A stretch of DNA of 64,000 bases from Oleisolibacter albus (GCF_003336875.1 NZ_QGNJ01000001.1:62001-126000); one strand, 5' to 3'. Shown: positions 8,310-17,696, counted from the stretch's first letter. Notes: a model not told the origin generated them from the sequence alone. Made by a program: numbers and translations.

Positions 8310-8918
8310 ATGAGCCAAGACGACAATCCCTGGACCACGCTGTCCCGGGAAATCCGCTATGAGAATCCCTGGATCCGTGTCGTGCATCACGAGGTGCTGA
8401 ACCCGCGGGGCCGGCCCGGCATCTATGGTGTCGTCGAATTCCGCAACCGTGCTGTCGGCGTGATTCCCGTGGATCAGGACGGCTGCACCTGGCTGGTGGG
8501 CCAGTACCGCTTCCCCCTGGGCCGCTACAGCTGGGAGATCCCCGAAGGCGGAGCGCCCGACGGGGCCAGCCCGGCCGAGTCCGCCCTGCGCGAACTGCGG
8601 GAGGAGACGGGGCTGGTCGCCGGCACCCTGATGGACCTGGTGCGCCTGGACCTGTCGAACAGTGTCACCGATGAAACCGGGGTGGTGTTCCTGGCCACTT
8701 CATTGACACCCGGGCCGTCGGCGCCGGAGGAGACGGAGCAGTTAGCCGTGCGCCGCGTGCCGCTGGGACAGGCCCTGGCCGAGGTCATGGACGGCCGCAT
8801 CACCGATTCCCTGTCGGTCACCGGCCTGATGAAGCTGAAACTGCTGGCCGATGCCGGGCATCTGCCGGCCGGGGTGCTGGAGTGTGTGCGCCGGGGGCTG
8901 GCGCGGACCGGCGAGTGA
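8310..8918 (+). CDS. NUDIX hydrolase
   Basis: A 202-residue NUDIX protein. The box reads EGGAPDGASPAE...RELREETGL, with the slightly longer loop before the first glutamate that is common in ADP-ribose pyrophosphatases. The preceding VGQYRFPLGRYSWEIPEGG is the typical ADPRase substrate-binding strand. ATG at 8310 is preceded by an in-frame GTG at 8307; the ATG is preferred. Probably acts on ADP-ribose or a related nucleoside diphosphate. It is monocistronic as far as seen. Confidence 0.85.
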   Translation: MSQDDNPWTTLSREIRYENPWIRVVHHEVLNPRGRPGIYGVVEFRNRAVGVIPVDQDGCTWLVGQYRFPLGRYSWEIPEGGAPDGASPAESALRELREETGLVAGTLMDLVRLDLSNSVTDETGVVFLATSLTPGPSAPEETEQLAVRRVPLGQALAEVMDGRITDSLSVTGLMKLKLLADAGHLPAGVLECVRRGLARTGE

Positions 8919-9417
8919 CCGACTGGAAAACAAAAGTCCGCTGATCGGCGGGCTTCTGACAGGCTGGCTGGACCAGTACGACTGGGTCATGGCGACCGCC
9001 GCCTAGCCGGACCGCGCCATTCAGGGGCGGTGACAGCATGCGCGCCTTGACTATGGCCTTGGCGAGACTATGGTCCGGGGATGCTGCAATCGTTCCGGAC
9101 GTTAGCTGAGGGGACGCCCGCGGTGGCGTAGCACGAGGCGTTGCAGCTCTTCCATTCGCCGAATCGTGGTCGGTTTGCTCGGGGCTGTTCCGCCGTCAGG
9201 AAACCCTATCTCTTCGGCGGCGCCCCCGACATCCGATCCGGGGGCGAACGCCTCCGGCAACCGGACCGTGATTCTCCGGCGTGACCGAAGGGCCATCTTT
9301 GGGGACACGTATGCAATGGTCCCGGGCAGGCCCATCTTAGGCCGGCCTTAGAAGGCTGGGGGCTGCCTGTGGCAGGGAAAGGGGCCGGATTCGGACCTGC
9401 GCGATGCGGCGGCCCTG
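8919..9417. other. Intergenic stretch without a supported gene
   Basis: About 500 bases lie between the NUDIX gene and the tRNA-Cys terminator. Open frames exist on both strands (9102-9335 minus, 77 codons; 9166-9351 plus, 61 codons), but neither has a Shine-Dalgarno or a recognisable motif. A short open stretch at about 8920-9006 (plus) reads like coding sequence (ending TGWLDQYDWVMATAA) but lacks a start, so it may be a gene remnant. Confidence 0.4.
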
Positions 9418-9446
9418 CAACACAAAGGGCCGCACAAGGCGGCCCT
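9418..9446 (-). terminator. Terminator of tRNA-Cys
   Basis: The 8-bp stem AGGGCCGC / GCGGCCCT (9426-9446) with a 5-base loop is followed on the minus strand by TTGTGTT. It lies downstream of tRNA-Cys. Confidence 0.75.
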
Positions 9447-9472
9447 AAGTCATTGATCGGATTTTAGAATTC

Positions 9473-9546
9473 TGGAGGCACGGCCGGGAATCGAACCCGG
9501 GTTCACGGATTTGCAGTCCGTTGCATCACCACTCTGCCACCGCGCC
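9473..9546 (-). tRNA. tRNA-Cys (anticodon GCA)
   Basis: The acceptor GGCGCGG pairs with CCGTGCC. The discriminator is U73, the strong cysteine identity base. CCA is encoded. The anticodon loop reads CTGCAAA with GCA. Length is 74 nucleotides. Confidence 0.97.
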
Positions 9547-9600
9547 AGATTGCACCGGGCTCCCGGTGCGCCGGGGCATGCTGTCCCGTCAGGCCGGCGG

Positions 9601-9630
9601 TTTATAGGCGGACGACGGGCGGCCGGTCAA
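9601..9630 (-). promoter_or_regulatory. Sigma70 promoter of tRNA-Cys
   Basis: On the minus strand TTGACC (9630-9625), an 18-base spacer and TATAAA (9606-9601). This is close to consensus and about 55 bases upstream of the mature tRNA. Confidence 0.75.
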
Positions 9631-9728
9631 GTGTTCCGCACAAGGAATGAATTCAGGGGGCGACAGGGGCGCAGCGCCGCGGCGCGCGCCCGGCCCGACA
9701 CCGGAACGCCATGCGCCGGTCCCAGGGG

Positions 9729-9788
9729 CGGGTGGTTGCCTGGGTGGTCGCCCGGGTGGTTGCCCGGGTGGTTGCCCGGGTGGTTGAT
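9729..9788. repeat. Five tandem 12-bp repeats
   Basis: Five 12-bp units of CGGGTGGTTGCC type start at 9729, 9741, 9753, 9765 and 9777. Three are identical and two carry one to three changes. As 12 is a multiple of three, all frames across it stay open, which produces long spurious reading frames. The array ends exactly where the pcm-like promoter begins. Confidence 0.9.
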
Positions 9789-9816
9789 TGTGTTCGTGCG
9801 GCGGGACGGATATATA
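9788..9816 (+). promoter_or_regulatory. Sigma70 promoter of pcm-like/rhodanese/tolC operon
   Basis: TTGTGT (9788-9793), a 17-base spacer and TATATA (9811-9816), about 70 bases before the start of the methyltransferase-like gene. The remaining bases of 9547-9887 hold only the tRNA-Cys promoter and the 12-bp repeats. Confidence 0.65.
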
Positions 9817-9887
9817 GAGCCGCAGGGGGAGGCTCGCCCGCCGGGTCTCCCGACCCATCCCTTTTCCTTCCCGGACCGCAGATTCCC

Positions 9888-10553
9888 ATGATGGCCCCCA
9901 CGGATTTCACCGCCGCCCGCACCAACATGGTCGAGGGGCAGATCCGCCCGAACCGCGTGACCGATGCGCGACTGATCGACGCCTTCCAGTCGGTGCCGCG
10001 CGAGCAGTTCGTCCCCAAGGCGCTGCGCGGCGTCGCCTATGTGGATGAGGACATCCACATCGGTCACGGCCGCTATCTGCTGGAGCCGCGGGTGCTGGCC
10101 CGCCTGCTGCAGGAAGCGCAGGTGACCGCCGACGATGTGGTCCTGGATGTGGGCAGCGGCATGGGCTATTCGGCCGCGGTCATCGGCCGTCTGGCCGCCA
10201 CCGTCGTCGCCCTGGAAAGCGAGCCGGATCTGGCCGCGCAGGCCACCGCCGCCTTCCAGGCCAATGGTGTGGACAACGCCCTGATCATGCAGGGACCGCT
10301 CGCCGCCGGCTGGGCCAAGCAGGCGCCCTACAACGTCATCGTGCTGGAAGGCGCCGTGACCGAGGTGCCGCAGGTGCTGCTGGACCAGCTGGCCGAGGGT
10401 GGCCGACTGGTCTGCGTGCTGGGGGGCGATGCCCAGGTCGGGACGGCCCGTCTGTTCCAGAAGCTGGACGGTGTGGTATCCGGCCGCACCCTGTTCGACG
10501 CCACCGTTCGTGCCCTGCCGGGCTTCGAGCGGGCGCCGGCCTTCCAGTTCTGA
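9888..10553 (+). CDS. Pcm-family methyltransferase-like protein, catalytic loop altered
   Basis: A 221-residue Rossmann-type SAM-binding protein of the L-isoaspartyl methyltransferase family; the motif I region DVGSGMGYSAAVIG is intact. The family's substrate loop after IGHG, normally TISQP with the catalytic serine, is replaced here by RYLLEP (62-67). The bona fide Pcm at 19737 keeps TISQP. The protein therefore probably does not repair isoaspartate. Two consecutive ATGs (9888, 9891) are possible starts. It is followed after 18 bases by the rhodanese gene and then tolC, a gene order I recognise as recurrent in alphaproteobacteria. Its actual substrate is unknown. Confidence 0.82.
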   Translation: MMAPTDFTAARTNMVEGQIRPNRVTDARLIDAFQSVPREQFVPKALRGVAYVDEDIHIGHGRYLLEPRVLARLLQEAQVTADDVVLDVGSGMGYSAAVIGRLAATVVALESEPDLAAQATAAFQANGVDNALIMQGPLAAGWAKQAPYNVIVLEGAVTEVPQVLLDQLAEGGRLVCVLGGDAQVGTARLFQKLDGVVSGRTLFDATVRALPGFERAPAFQF

Positions 10554-10571
10554 CGGCCTGAGGTCCCGGCT

Positions 10572-10904
10572 GTGCGGCCCGTCACTGACTCCGACATGGA
10601 AGTGGACACCCTTGCCGCACTCCGTGCATCGGGGTCTGCCCCGGTTGTGCTGGACGTGCGTGAGCCGTGGGAAGTGGAGCTTTGCAGCATCGACGGAAGC
10701 CTGCACATTCCGATGGGCGAGCTTCCGGAACGGATCGCCGAGATTCCGACCGATCAGCCCGTCGTGCTGGTCTGTCACCACGGCCTGCGCAGTGGACATG
10801 CAACCGCCTGGCTCCGGGCCCGGGGCTTCGACAAGGCCATCAATCTTGCGGGCGGGATCGACGCTTGGGCCCGGCGGATCGACCCCACCATGAAGGTGTA
10901 TTGA
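10572..10904 (+). CDS. Single-domain rhodanese
   Basis: A 110-residue rhodanese-like protein (GlpE/PspE size). The catalytic cysteine is C68 in the loop CHHGLRS, which is bordered by the usual VVLVC strand and the GGIDAW helix start. It transfers sulfane sulfur or acts as a sulfur-carrier domain. No signal peptide is visible, so it is cytoplasmic. Start is GTG at 10572, or ATG at 10596. It sits 18 bases after the pcm-like gene and 3 bases before tolC, so it is almost certainly co-transcribed with both. Confidence 0.88.
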   Translation: MRPVTDSDMEVDTLAALRASGSAPVVLDVREPWEVELCSIDGSLHIPMGELPERIAEIPTDQPVVLVCHHGLRSGHATAWLRARGFDKAINLAGGIDAWARRIDPTMKVY

Positions 10905-10907
10905 GAC

Positions 10908-12284
10908 ATGAACGCCATGTGCAAAAAGACGTTCCTGCGCCGTTTGGTGCGGTCCTCGCTGCCGGTCCTCGCCCTGGCGACCGGGTTGGGCCTGTCGCCC
11001 GCCCATGCCCAGTCGTTGCAGGAAGCCCTGTCCCAGGCCTATCAGAGCAATCCGACACTGGAGAGCCAGCGTGCCGCCCTGCGCGCCACCGACGAGCTGG
11101 TGCCGCAGGCCCGGTCCGGCTTTCTGCCGACCCTGAGCGCCGAGGGTGATATCGGTCGCAATCGCCAGGAGCAGGACGAGGCCATTTCCGCCTGGACCGA
11201 GAAGTCGGTCGGCGTGACCCTGACCCAGCCGGTCTACCGTGGCGGCCAGACCGTGGCCGCCGTGGACCGCGCCGAGGCCCTGGTGCAGGCCCAGCGCGCC
11301 TCGCTGGCGTCGACCGAACAGGATGTGCTGCTGTCGGCCGCCACGGCCTATCTCGACGTCGTGCGCGATCAGGCGGTGCGGCAGCTGAACATCAACAACG
11401 AGCAGGTGCTGCGCCGCCAGCTGGAGGCGTCGAACGACCGCTTCCGCGTCGGCGAGATCACCCGCACCGACGTCAGCCAGTCGGAAGCCCGCCTGTCCGG
11501 GGCCATTTCCTCCCGCATCCAGGCCGAGGGCCAGCTGAGTGCCAGCCGGGCCACCTTCACCCGGCTGATCGGCACCGTGCCGGGCCAGCTGGTGCAGCCC
11601 AAGACCAACTTCGTGCTGCCGGCGTCGCAGGACGAGGCCGTGTCGCTGGCCGAGCAGAACAATCCGTCTGTCATCGCCGCCCGCTTCAATGAGCGCGCCG
11701 CTTCGGCCGCCGTGGATCAGGTCACCGGCGAGCTGCTGCCCTCGGTGAATATCGTCGGCTCCTATCAGCGCATCTGGGACCGGCCGACGGCCAATGGCGC
11801 CATCGACAGCGGCTCGCTGACGGCGCGGCTGACGGTGCCGATCTACGAGGCCGGCGCCACCACCTCCCGCGTCCGCGAAGCCAAGCAGACCGTCGGCCAG
11901 CGCCGCAACCAGGTGGACGAGGCCGTGCGTCAGGCCCGCTCCACGGCCGTCAGCGCCTGGGAGGCGCTGGTCACCGCCCGCGCCACCATCGAGTCGAATC
12001 AGGCCCAGGTCCGCTCGTCCGAGATCGCCCTGGAAGGCGTGCGGCAGGAGGCGACCGTGGGGTCGCGCACCGTGCTGGACGTGCTGAACGCCGAGCAGGA
12101 GCTTCTGGACGCCCGCGTCAACCTCGTCACCGCCCAGCGCGACGAGGTCGTGGCCGTGTTCCAGCTGCTGTCGGCCACCGGCCAGCTGACGGCCGGCCGT
12201 CTGGATCTGGGCGTGACGACCTATAATTACGAAGACCACTACAACAAGGTGCGCGGAAAGATCTGGGGCGTTTCCGCCGACTGA
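10908..12284 (+). CDS. tolC: TolC-family outer membrane efflux/secretion protein
   Basis: This is a 458-residue outer-membrane channel protein. A signal peptide with arginine-rich N-region ends at AHA-QS (about residue 35). Two internally homologous OEP repeats follow, with conserved NPTL and NPSV asparagine-proline turns and long coiled-coil segments. The TVGSRTVLDVLNAEQELLDA segment in the second repeat is the typical TolC signature. It forms trimeric channel-tunnels for type I secretion and RND/MFS efflux. The inner-membrane partners are not encoded nearby. It is the last gene of the operon and is followed by a strong hairpin. Confidence 0.92.
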   Translation: MNAMCKKTFLRRLVRSSLPVLALATGLGLSPAHAQSLQEALSQAYQSNPTLESQRAALRATDELVPQARSGFLPTLSAEGDIGRNRQEQDEAISAWTEKSVGVTLTQPVYRGGQTVAAVDRAEALVQAQRASLASTEQDVLLSAATAYLDVVRDQAVRQLNINNEQVLRRQLEASNDRFRVGEITRTDVSQSEARLSGAISSRIQAEGQLSASRATFTRLIGTVPGQLVQPKTNFVLPASQDEAVSLAEQNNPSVIAARFNERAASAAVDQVTGELLPSVNIVGSYQRIWDRPTANGAIDSGSLTARLTVPIYEAGATTSRVREAKQTVGQRRNQVDEAVRQARSTAVSAWEALVTARATIESNQAQVRSSEIALEGVRQEATVGSRTVLDVLNAEQELLDARVNLVTAQRDEVVAVFQLLSATGQLTAGRLDLGVTTYNYEDHYNKVRGKIWGVSAD

Positions 12285-12308
12285 TCCTTTTGTTCGCCAG
12301 AGAACGGA

Positions 12309-12331
12309 TCGGGGGGCTTCGGCCCCCCGAG
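12309..12331 (+). terminator. Hairpin after tolC
   Basis: A very stable stem of GGGGGGC and GCCCCCC around a TTCG tetraloop lies 26 bases after the tolC stop. There is no U-run, so termination is probable but not certain. Confidence 0.6.
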
Positions 12332-12411
12332 CTGTATCAAGCAAGTGGTATTTTTGCAGGTTCTGCCCTAGGCTGCCCCGCGCAAGCACGGCAGGTCAGG
12401 TAGCGCGCGAG

Positions 12412-13005
12412 ATGGCCGACAAGACCCAACAAGAACCATCGATGGAAGAAATCCTCGCTTCCATCCGCAGGATCATTTCCGAGGACAATGACGTGCCGGC
12501 CGCATCCGAGCCGGAGCCGCCTCCACCTCCTGCACCACCACCACCTCCTCCTCCGCCCCCGCCGCCGCCACCGCCGCCGGTGGTCGAGCAGCCGGCCCCG
12601 CAGCCGGTGATGGAGGATGATGTGCTTGAGCTGACCCAGATGGTGCCGGATGAGCCGGAGCCGGTGTTCGAACTGGACGAACCGGAGCCGGCCCCGCCGC
12701 CACCGCCCCCTCCGCCGGCACCGGCCCCGCGGCCCATGCCGATGCCGGACGAGGACACGCTGCTGTCGGAAGCCAGCGCCGCCGCGGCCAGCCGCGCCTT
12801 TTCCGGCCTGGCCAGTTATCGCCGCTCCGGTCCCAGCCTGGTGGGCGAGGGGCCGATCGGCCGCTCCGACACCACGCTGGAGCAGATCGTCTATGATCTG
12901 GTCCGGCCGATGATCCGGGAGTGGCTGGACGAGAATCTGCCGCAGATGGTCGAGCGCATGGTGAAGCGCGAGATCGAGAAGGTGGTACGGCGCGGTCTGG
13001 ACTGA
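12412..13005 (+). CDS. popZ: Polar organizing protein PopZ (DUF2497)
   Basis: PopZ-type scaffold, 197 residues. The N-terminal helix contains EPSMEEILASIRRII (8-22), the hallmark binding region. A long acidic, proline-rich disordered middle follows, with P36-P40, an uninterrupted run of 15 prolines at 42-56 and another eight-proline stretch near 95-102. The C-terminal oligomerisation module (about 155-197) has LVRPMIREWLDENLP and an ERMVKREIEKVVRR helix. In Caulobacter PopZ condenses at the cell pole and tethers ParB-parS. The acidic PED-rich linker is the known condensate-tuning region. It is monocistronic, between tolC and valS, with its own terminator. Confidence 0.93.
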   Translation: MADKTQQEPSMEEILASIRRIISEDNDVPAASEPEPPPPPAPPPPPPPPPPPPPPPVVEQPAPQPVMEDDVLELTQMVPDEPEPVFELDEPEPAPPPPPPPPAPAPRPMPMPDEDTLLSEASAAAASRAFSGLASYRRSGPSLVGEGPIGRSDTTLEQIVYDLVRPMIREWLDENLPQMVERMVKREIEKVVRRGLD

Positions 13006-13034
13006 CGCGCCACCCCGGTGATGTATGGTTCCCG

Positions 13035-13066
13035 CGGGGCGGCGCCTTGATGGCGCCGCCCCGTTG
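13035..13066 (+). terminator. Terminator after popZ
   Basis: A perfect 12-bp GC stem (13035-13046 with 13052-13063) with TTGAT loop is followed by TTGCTCT. It lies 30 bases after the popZ stop. Confidence 0.75.
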
Positions 13067-13113
13067 CTCTATCAGAAGCCCTTTCTTCCGACCCTCGACC
13101 GTTAGGCCCGGAC

Positions 13114-15813
13114 ATGCTCGACAAGACCTTCAATCCCGCCGATGTGGAAGCCAAGCATTACCAGCGCTGGGAGGATGCCGGCGCCTTTGCCGCGCATGTC
13201 GAGTCGAACAAGCGGCCCTACACCATCATGATGCCGCCGCCCAACGTGACGGGCAGCCTGCATATGGGCCACGCGCTGACCTTCACGCTGCAGGACGCGC
13301 TGATCCGGTTCCAGCGCATGCGCGGTCAGGATGCGCTGTGGCAGCCGGGCACCGACCATGCCGGCATCGCCACGCAGATGGTGGTGGAGCGCAATCTGGC
13401 CAAGGAAGGCCTGACCCGGCAGCAGTTGGGCCGTGAAAAGTTCCTGGAGACGGTGTGGGCGTGGAAGGCCGAATCCGGCGGCACCATCACCCGCCAGCTG
13501 CGCCGCCTGGGGGCCAGCCCCGACTGGCCGCGCGAGCGCTTCACCATGGATGAGGGCCTGAACAAGGCCGTCCGCAAGGTCTTCGTCGAGCTGTACCGCC
13601 AGGGCCTGATCTACCGCGACAAGCGGCTGGTCAACTGGGACACCAAGCTGCACACCGCCATTTCCGATCTGGAGGTGGAGCAGAAGGAGCTGAACGGCAA
13701 TCTGTGGCACTTCCGCTATCCCATCGAGGGGGAGGAAGGGCGCCACATCATCGTCGCCACCACCCGTCCCGAGACCATGCTGGGCGACACGGCCGTGGCC
13801 GTGCATCCCGAGGACCCGCGCTACCAGGACCTGATCGGCAAGTTCGTGCGGCTGCCGCTGGTCGGCCGCCTGATCCCCATCGTCGGCGACGAATATGCCG
13901 ACCCGGAGACGGGCTCGGGCGCGGTCAAGATCACGCCCGCCCATGATTTCAACGATTTCGAGGTCGGGCGCCGGCACAATCTGCCGATGATCAACCTGCT
14001 GGACCGCGACGGCCGCATCCTCGACAGCTTCGAGGGCTATGCCGCCAAGGTCGGTGGCCGGCTGGAGCCGTTCAGCGAGCCGGTGCCGGAGGAGTTCCGC
14101 GGCCTGGACCGTTTCGAGGCCCGCAAGCGCGTGGTCGAGGAGATGGAGGCGCTGGAGCTGCTGGAGAAGATCGAGCCGCACAAGCACACCGTCCCCCATG
14201 GCGACCGCTCCGGTGTCATCATCGAGCCCTGGCTGACCGACCAGTGGTACTGCGATGCCAAGACCCTGGCCAAGCCGGCCATCGAGGCGGTGGAGCAGGG
14301 CCGCACCGTGTTCGTGCCGCGCCAGTGGGAGAACACCTATTTTGAGTGGATGCGCAACATCCAGCCCTGGTGCATCTCGCGCCAGCTCTGGTGGGGCCAT
14401 CAGATCCCGGCCTGGTACGGGCCGGACGGCAGCGTCTTCGTCGCCGAGACGGAGGAGGCCGTCCGCGCCGAGGCCGAGGCCCGCTTCGGTGCCGGTGTCG
14501 CCCTGACCCGCGATGCCGACGTGCTGGACACCTGGTTCAGCTCGGCCCTGTGGCCGTTCAGCACCCTGGGGTGGCCGGAGAAGACACCGGACCTGGCCCG
14601 CTACTATCCCGGCAATGTGCTGGTCACCGGCTTCGACATCATCTTCTTCTGGGTTGCCCGCATGATGATGATGGGCATCCACTTCATGGGCGATGTGCCG
14701 TTCCGCACGGTCTACATCCATGCGCTGGTCCGCGACGAGAAGGGCCAGAAGATGTCGAAGTCCAAGGGCAACGTCATCGATCCGCTGGCCGTGATCGACC
14801 AGTATGGCTGTGACGCGCTGCGCTTCACCCTGGCGGCCATGGCCGCCCAGGGCCGCGACATCAAGCTGGCGGTCAGCCGTGTCGAGGGCTACCGCAACTT
14901 CGCCACCAAGCTGTGGAACGCCGCCCGCTATGCCGAGATGAACCAGGTGGCGCCGCTGCCGGGCTTCGATCCGGCCGGAGTCAGGCTGACGGTCAACAAA
15001 TGGATCGTCGGCGCCGTGCAGCAGGCGGCCGCCCGCATCACCGAGGCCATGGAGGGCTACAAGTTCAACGAGGCCGCAGGCGCCATCTACCAGTTCGCCT
15101 GGAACAGCTTCTGCGACTGGTATCTGGAGTTCACCAAGCCGATCCTGAATGGCGAGGATGAGGCGGCCAAGGCGGAAACCCGCGCCACCACGGCCTGGGT
15201 GCTGGACCGCATCCTGCATCTGCTGCATCCGCTGATGCCGTTCCTGACCGAGGAACTGAATGAGAAGCTGGGTGGGGCCTCGGACAGGATGCTGATCACC
15301 GCCGCCTGGCCGGAGCCGCAGCCCGGTCTGGTCGATGCCGCCGCCAGCGGCGAGATGGAATGGGTGATCAAGCTGATCTCCACCATCCGCGCCATCCGGG
15401 CCGAGATGAATGTGCCGCCCTCGGCCCAGATCCCGCTGCTGCTGCGCGGTGCCGGCGCTGTGACCCAGGCCCGGCTGGAAACCCACCGCGACCTGATCCT
15501 GCGGCTGGCCCGCCTGTCCGGCGTGACCCTGACCACGGACGAGGCGCCGAAGGGTTCGGCCCAGGCCGTGGTGGAGGAGGCGACGCTGGTGCTGCCGCTG
15601 GCCGACTTCATCGATGTGGAGAAGGAGAAGGCGCGTCTGGCCAAGGAGATCGGCAAGCTGGAGCAGGAGATCGGCAAGATCGACGCCAAGCTGGCCAACC
15701 GCCAGTTCGTCGAGCGGGCGCCGGAAGAGGTCATCGAGGAGCAGCGCGAGCGCCGGGCCGAGGCCGACACGGTGCGCGGCAAGCTGGCCGATGCCCTGGC
15801 CTCGCTGGGGTAA
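13114..15813 (+). CDS. valS: Valyl-tRNA synthetase
   Basis: Class I aminoacyl-tRNA synthetase of 899 residues, full length for bacterial ValRS. The HIGH-type motif is HMGH at 50-53 after PPPNVTGSL. The KMSKS loop is at 546-550. An editing (CP1) domain occupies about 190-340. The C-terminal coiled-coil arm (about 830-890; [20 protein letters not shown]) is the tRNA-clamping helix pair specific to ValRS. It charges tRNA-Val in the cytoplasm. The gene stands alone between two terminators. Confidence 0.98.
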   Translation: MLDKTFNPADVEAKHYQRWEDAGAFAAHVESNKRPYTIMMPPPNVTGSLHMGHALTFTLQDALIRFQRMRGQDALWQPGTDHAGIATQMVVERNLAKEGLTRQQLGREKFLETVWAWKAESGGTITRQLRRLGASPDWPRERFTMDEGLNKAVRKVFVELYRQGLIYRDKRLVNWDTKLHTAISDLEVEQKELNGNLWHFRYPIEGEEGRHIIVATTRPETMLGDTAVAVHPEDPRYQDLIGKFVRLPLVGRLIPIVGDEYADPETGSGAVKITPAHDFNDFEVGRRHNLPMINLLDRDGRILDSFEGYAAKVGGRLEPFSEPVPEEFRGLDRFEARKRVVEEMEALELLEKIEPHKHTVPHGDRSGVIIEPWLTDQWYCDAKTLAKPAIEAVEQGRTVFVPRQWENTYFEWMRNIQPWCISRQLWWGHQIPAWYGPDGSVFVAETEEAVRAEAEARFGAGVALTRDADVLDTWFSSALWPFSTLGWPEKTPDLARYYPGNVLVTGFDIIFFWVARMMMMGIHFMGDVPFRTVYIHALVRDEKGQKMSKSKGNVIDPLAVIDQYGCDALRFTLAAMAAQGRDIKLAVSRVEGYRNFATKLWNAARYAEMNQVAPLPGFDPAGVRLTVNKWIVGAVQQAAARITEAMEGYKFNEAAGAIYQFAWNSFCDWYLEFTKPILNGEDEAAKAETRATTAWVLDRILHLLHPLMPFLTEELNEKLGGASDRMLITAAWPEPQPGLVDAAASGEMEWVIKLISTIRAIRAEMNVPPSAQIPLLLRGAGAVTQARLETHRDLILRLARLSGVTLTTDEAPKGSAQAVVEEATLVLPLADFIDVEKEKARLAKEIGKLEQEIGKIDAKLANRQFVERAPEEVIEEQRERRAEADTVRGKLADALASLG

Positions 15814-15818
15814 GACGG

Positions 15819-15851
15819 ATTGAGGGCGCCCACCGACCGGGCGCCCTCAAT
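15819..15851 (+). terminator. Terminator after valS
   Basis: A 13-bp perfect inverted repeat (ATTGAGGGCGCCC / GGGCGCCCTCAAT) with a 7-base loop begins 5 bases after the stop. There is no long U-tract. Confidence 0.75.
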
Positions 15852-15988
15852 CCGCAGGCCGGCCCCTTCGCCTTGGCCTGGGCGCGCCCCATATCGGAAC
15901 CAGTGCCGGCTGCGTTGCGGGGGCATGGCCTTTCTGCCATTATCCGCGGCCTCGGTCCGGCTTTCAGCGGGACAGCGGAGAAAGCTCA

Positions 15989-16240
15989 ATGTCCATCGGT
16001 ATTTGGCAGATTCTCATCATTCTGCTTATCGTGCTGATCCTGTTTGGCGCCGGCAAGCTGCCCAAGGTCATGGGCGATGTGGCCAAGGGCGTGAAGAACT
16101 TCAAGCAGGGGCTGAAGGACGACGACGAGGAGGCGGAGCCGAAGGTGCTTCGGTCCGATGCTTCGGTGCCGCCGCCCGCCGGACCGGTCACGCCGCCGGT
16201 GTCGGCACCATCCTCCAAGGACGAGGCGGCCAAGGGCTGA
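15989..16240 (+). CDS. tatA: Sec-independent translocase subunit TatA
   Basis: An 83-residue TatA/E protein. The N-terminal membrane helix is residues 7-21, followed by the FGAGKLP hinge (19-25) and an amphipathic helix ending in [11 protein letters not shown] short acidic and proline-containing tail completes it. It forms the size-variable protein-conducting oligomer for folded twin-arginine substrates. First gene of tatABC; tatB begins 50 bases later. Confidence 0.96.
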   Translation: MSIGIWQILIILLIVLILFGAGKLPKVMGDVAKGVKNFKQGLKDDDEEAEPKVLRSDASVPPPAGPVTPPVSAPSSKDEAAKG

Positions 16241-16290
16241 TGCGGCTCGCGGTTCCGGTCCCGTCTTTCTACTGCCTGGGCGCCTGATAA

Positions 16291-16764
16291 ATGCTGGATA
16301 TCGGCTGGTCCGAACTTGCCGTCATCGTGGTGGTGGCCCTGGTGGTCATCGGCCCCAAGGATCTGCCGCGGGCCTTGCACACCGCGGCCAAGTGGGTGCG
16401 CAAGGCGCGGCTGCTGGCCCGCGAATTCCAGAACAGCGTCGATGACATGGTGCGTCAGGCCGAGCTGGAGGATCTGCGCAATCAGCTGGAACAGGCCCGC
16501 AGCGGCAATCTCACCGCCCAGATCGAGAAGGCCGTCGACCCCGACGGTGCCGTGCGCGAGTCCCTGACCGTGCCGAATCCGCTGGCGGACACGCCGAAGC
16601 CCGCCGGGCCGGAAGCGTCCACCGGCACGCCGGCTGCGCCCGCCGCCGTGCCGGAAACGCCGGCTGTCCCGGCCCTGACGACGGAGCCGATGCCGCCGGG
16701 CACACCCTCGGCACCGGGAACCCCGGCGCCGGTCGATCTTTCCCAGCCCGAGACGAGGGGCTGA
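16291..16764 (+). CDS. tatB: Sec-independent translocase subunit TatB
   Basis: A 157-residue TatB. The membrane helix begins at the N-terminus (MLDIGWSELAVIVVVALVVIG-like region). GPKDLPRAL follows with the E8 position typical of TatB, then a long charged amphipathic helix. The C-terminal half is a proline/alanine-rich, probably disordered tail that varies in alphaproteobacteria. With TatC it forms the signal-peptide receptor. It ends 4 bases before tatC. Confidence 0.95.
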   Translation: MLDIGWSELAVIVVVALVVIGPKDLPRALHTAAKWVRKARLLAREFQNSVDDMVRQAELEDLRNQLEQARSGNLTAQIEKAVDPDGAVRESLTVPNPLADTPKPAGPEASTGTPAAPAAVPETPAVPALTTEPMPPGTPSAPGTPAPVDLSQPETRG

Positions 16765-16768
16765 GCCC

Positions 16769-17584
16769 ATGTCCGCACCCGACTTCCATGACGAGCCCGA
16801 CGAGCTGGACAGCAGCAAGATGCCGCTGCTGGAGCATCTGGTCGAGCTGCGCAACCGGCTGGTCTACAGCGTCATCGCCCTGTTCGCAGCGTTCCTGCTC
16901 TGCTTCTTCTTCGCCGAGCAGATCTATAAACTTCTGATGTATCCGCTTTATGTGGCCTACGGGGCGGATGCGGCCAACCGGCGCATGATCTATACGGCGC
17001 CGCAGGAAGCCTTCCTCACCTATGTGAAGGTGGCCTTCTGGGCTGGGGCGCTGATCGCCTTTCCGGTCATTGCCAACCAGATCTGGAAGTTTGTGGCTCC
17101 GGGTCTCTACAAGCACGAGAAGAGGGCGTTCCTGCCCTTCCTGGTGGCGACGCCGGTGCTGTTCGCGTTGGGCGGTGCCCTGGTCTATTTCTTCATCATG
17201 CCGATGGCATTGAAGTTCTTCCTCGGCTTCGAGTCCGCCGGGGGGGATGGCAGTCTGGCCATCGTGGCCGAGACACGGGTGGGCGAATACCTGTCGCTGG
17301 TGATGACGCTGATCTTCGCCTTTGGCATCGCCTTCCAGCTGCCGGTGCTGCTGACGTTGCTGGCCCGCGCCGGGTTGGTGACGGCCGCCGGTCTGGCCGA
17401 GAAGCGGCGCTATGCCATCGTCGGTATTTTCATCGTGGCCGCCATCCTGACCCCGCCCGATGTCATCAGCCAGGTGGGCCTGGCGACACCGTTGCTGCTG
17501 CTCTACGAGGTGTCGGTGTTCATGGCCCGGCGCATCGAGAAGCAGCGGGCCGCGGCCGAGGCGGCGGAAGAGGCGGAACTCTGA
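16769..17584 (+). CDS. tatC: Sec-independent translocase subunit TatC
   Basis: A 271-residue TatC with six predicted membrane segments. The N-terminal [14 protein letters not shown] is the conserved cytoplasmic motif that contacts the twin-arginine signal. The LTPPDVISQ region before the last membrane spans is also conserved, and the tail is short and charged. Core receptor of the Tat complex. It follows tatB directly and lies 112 bases before serS, with no obvious terminator between. Confidence 0.97.
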   Translation: MSAPDFHDEPDELDSSKMPLLEHLVELRNRLVYSVIALFAAFLLCFFFAEQIYKLLMYPLYVAYGADAANRRMIYTAPQEAFLTYVKVAFWAGALIAFPVIANQIWKFVAPGLYKHEKRAFLPFLVATPVLFALGGALVYFFIMPMALKFFLGFESAGGDGSLAIVAETRVGEYLSLVMTLIFAFGIAFQLPVLLTLLARAGLVTAAGLAEKRRYAIVGIFIVAAILTPPDVISQVGLATPLLLLYEVSVFMARRIEKQRAAAEAAEEAEL

Positions 17585-17696
17585 CCGCACGGTTCCGGCG
17601 GGGCCTGCGCGTGGCGACAGGGGTTGCCGCCGCTGGACCCTGCCGCCGGCTGGCTCTATAACTCGGGTCCCGTTCCCTTTTGTTCGACCCGGGATC

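Noticed and set aside
9102-9335. A 77-codon minus-strand frame in the gap before tRNA-Cys
   Set aside because: No Shine-Dalgarno, no recognisable motif and a comparable frame on the other strand; not enough to call a gene.
9627-12389. A 920-codon minus-strand frame opposite the pcm-like gene and tolC
   Set aside because: Antisense of genes with obvious signal peptide and motifs; the 12-bp repeat extends the frame further.
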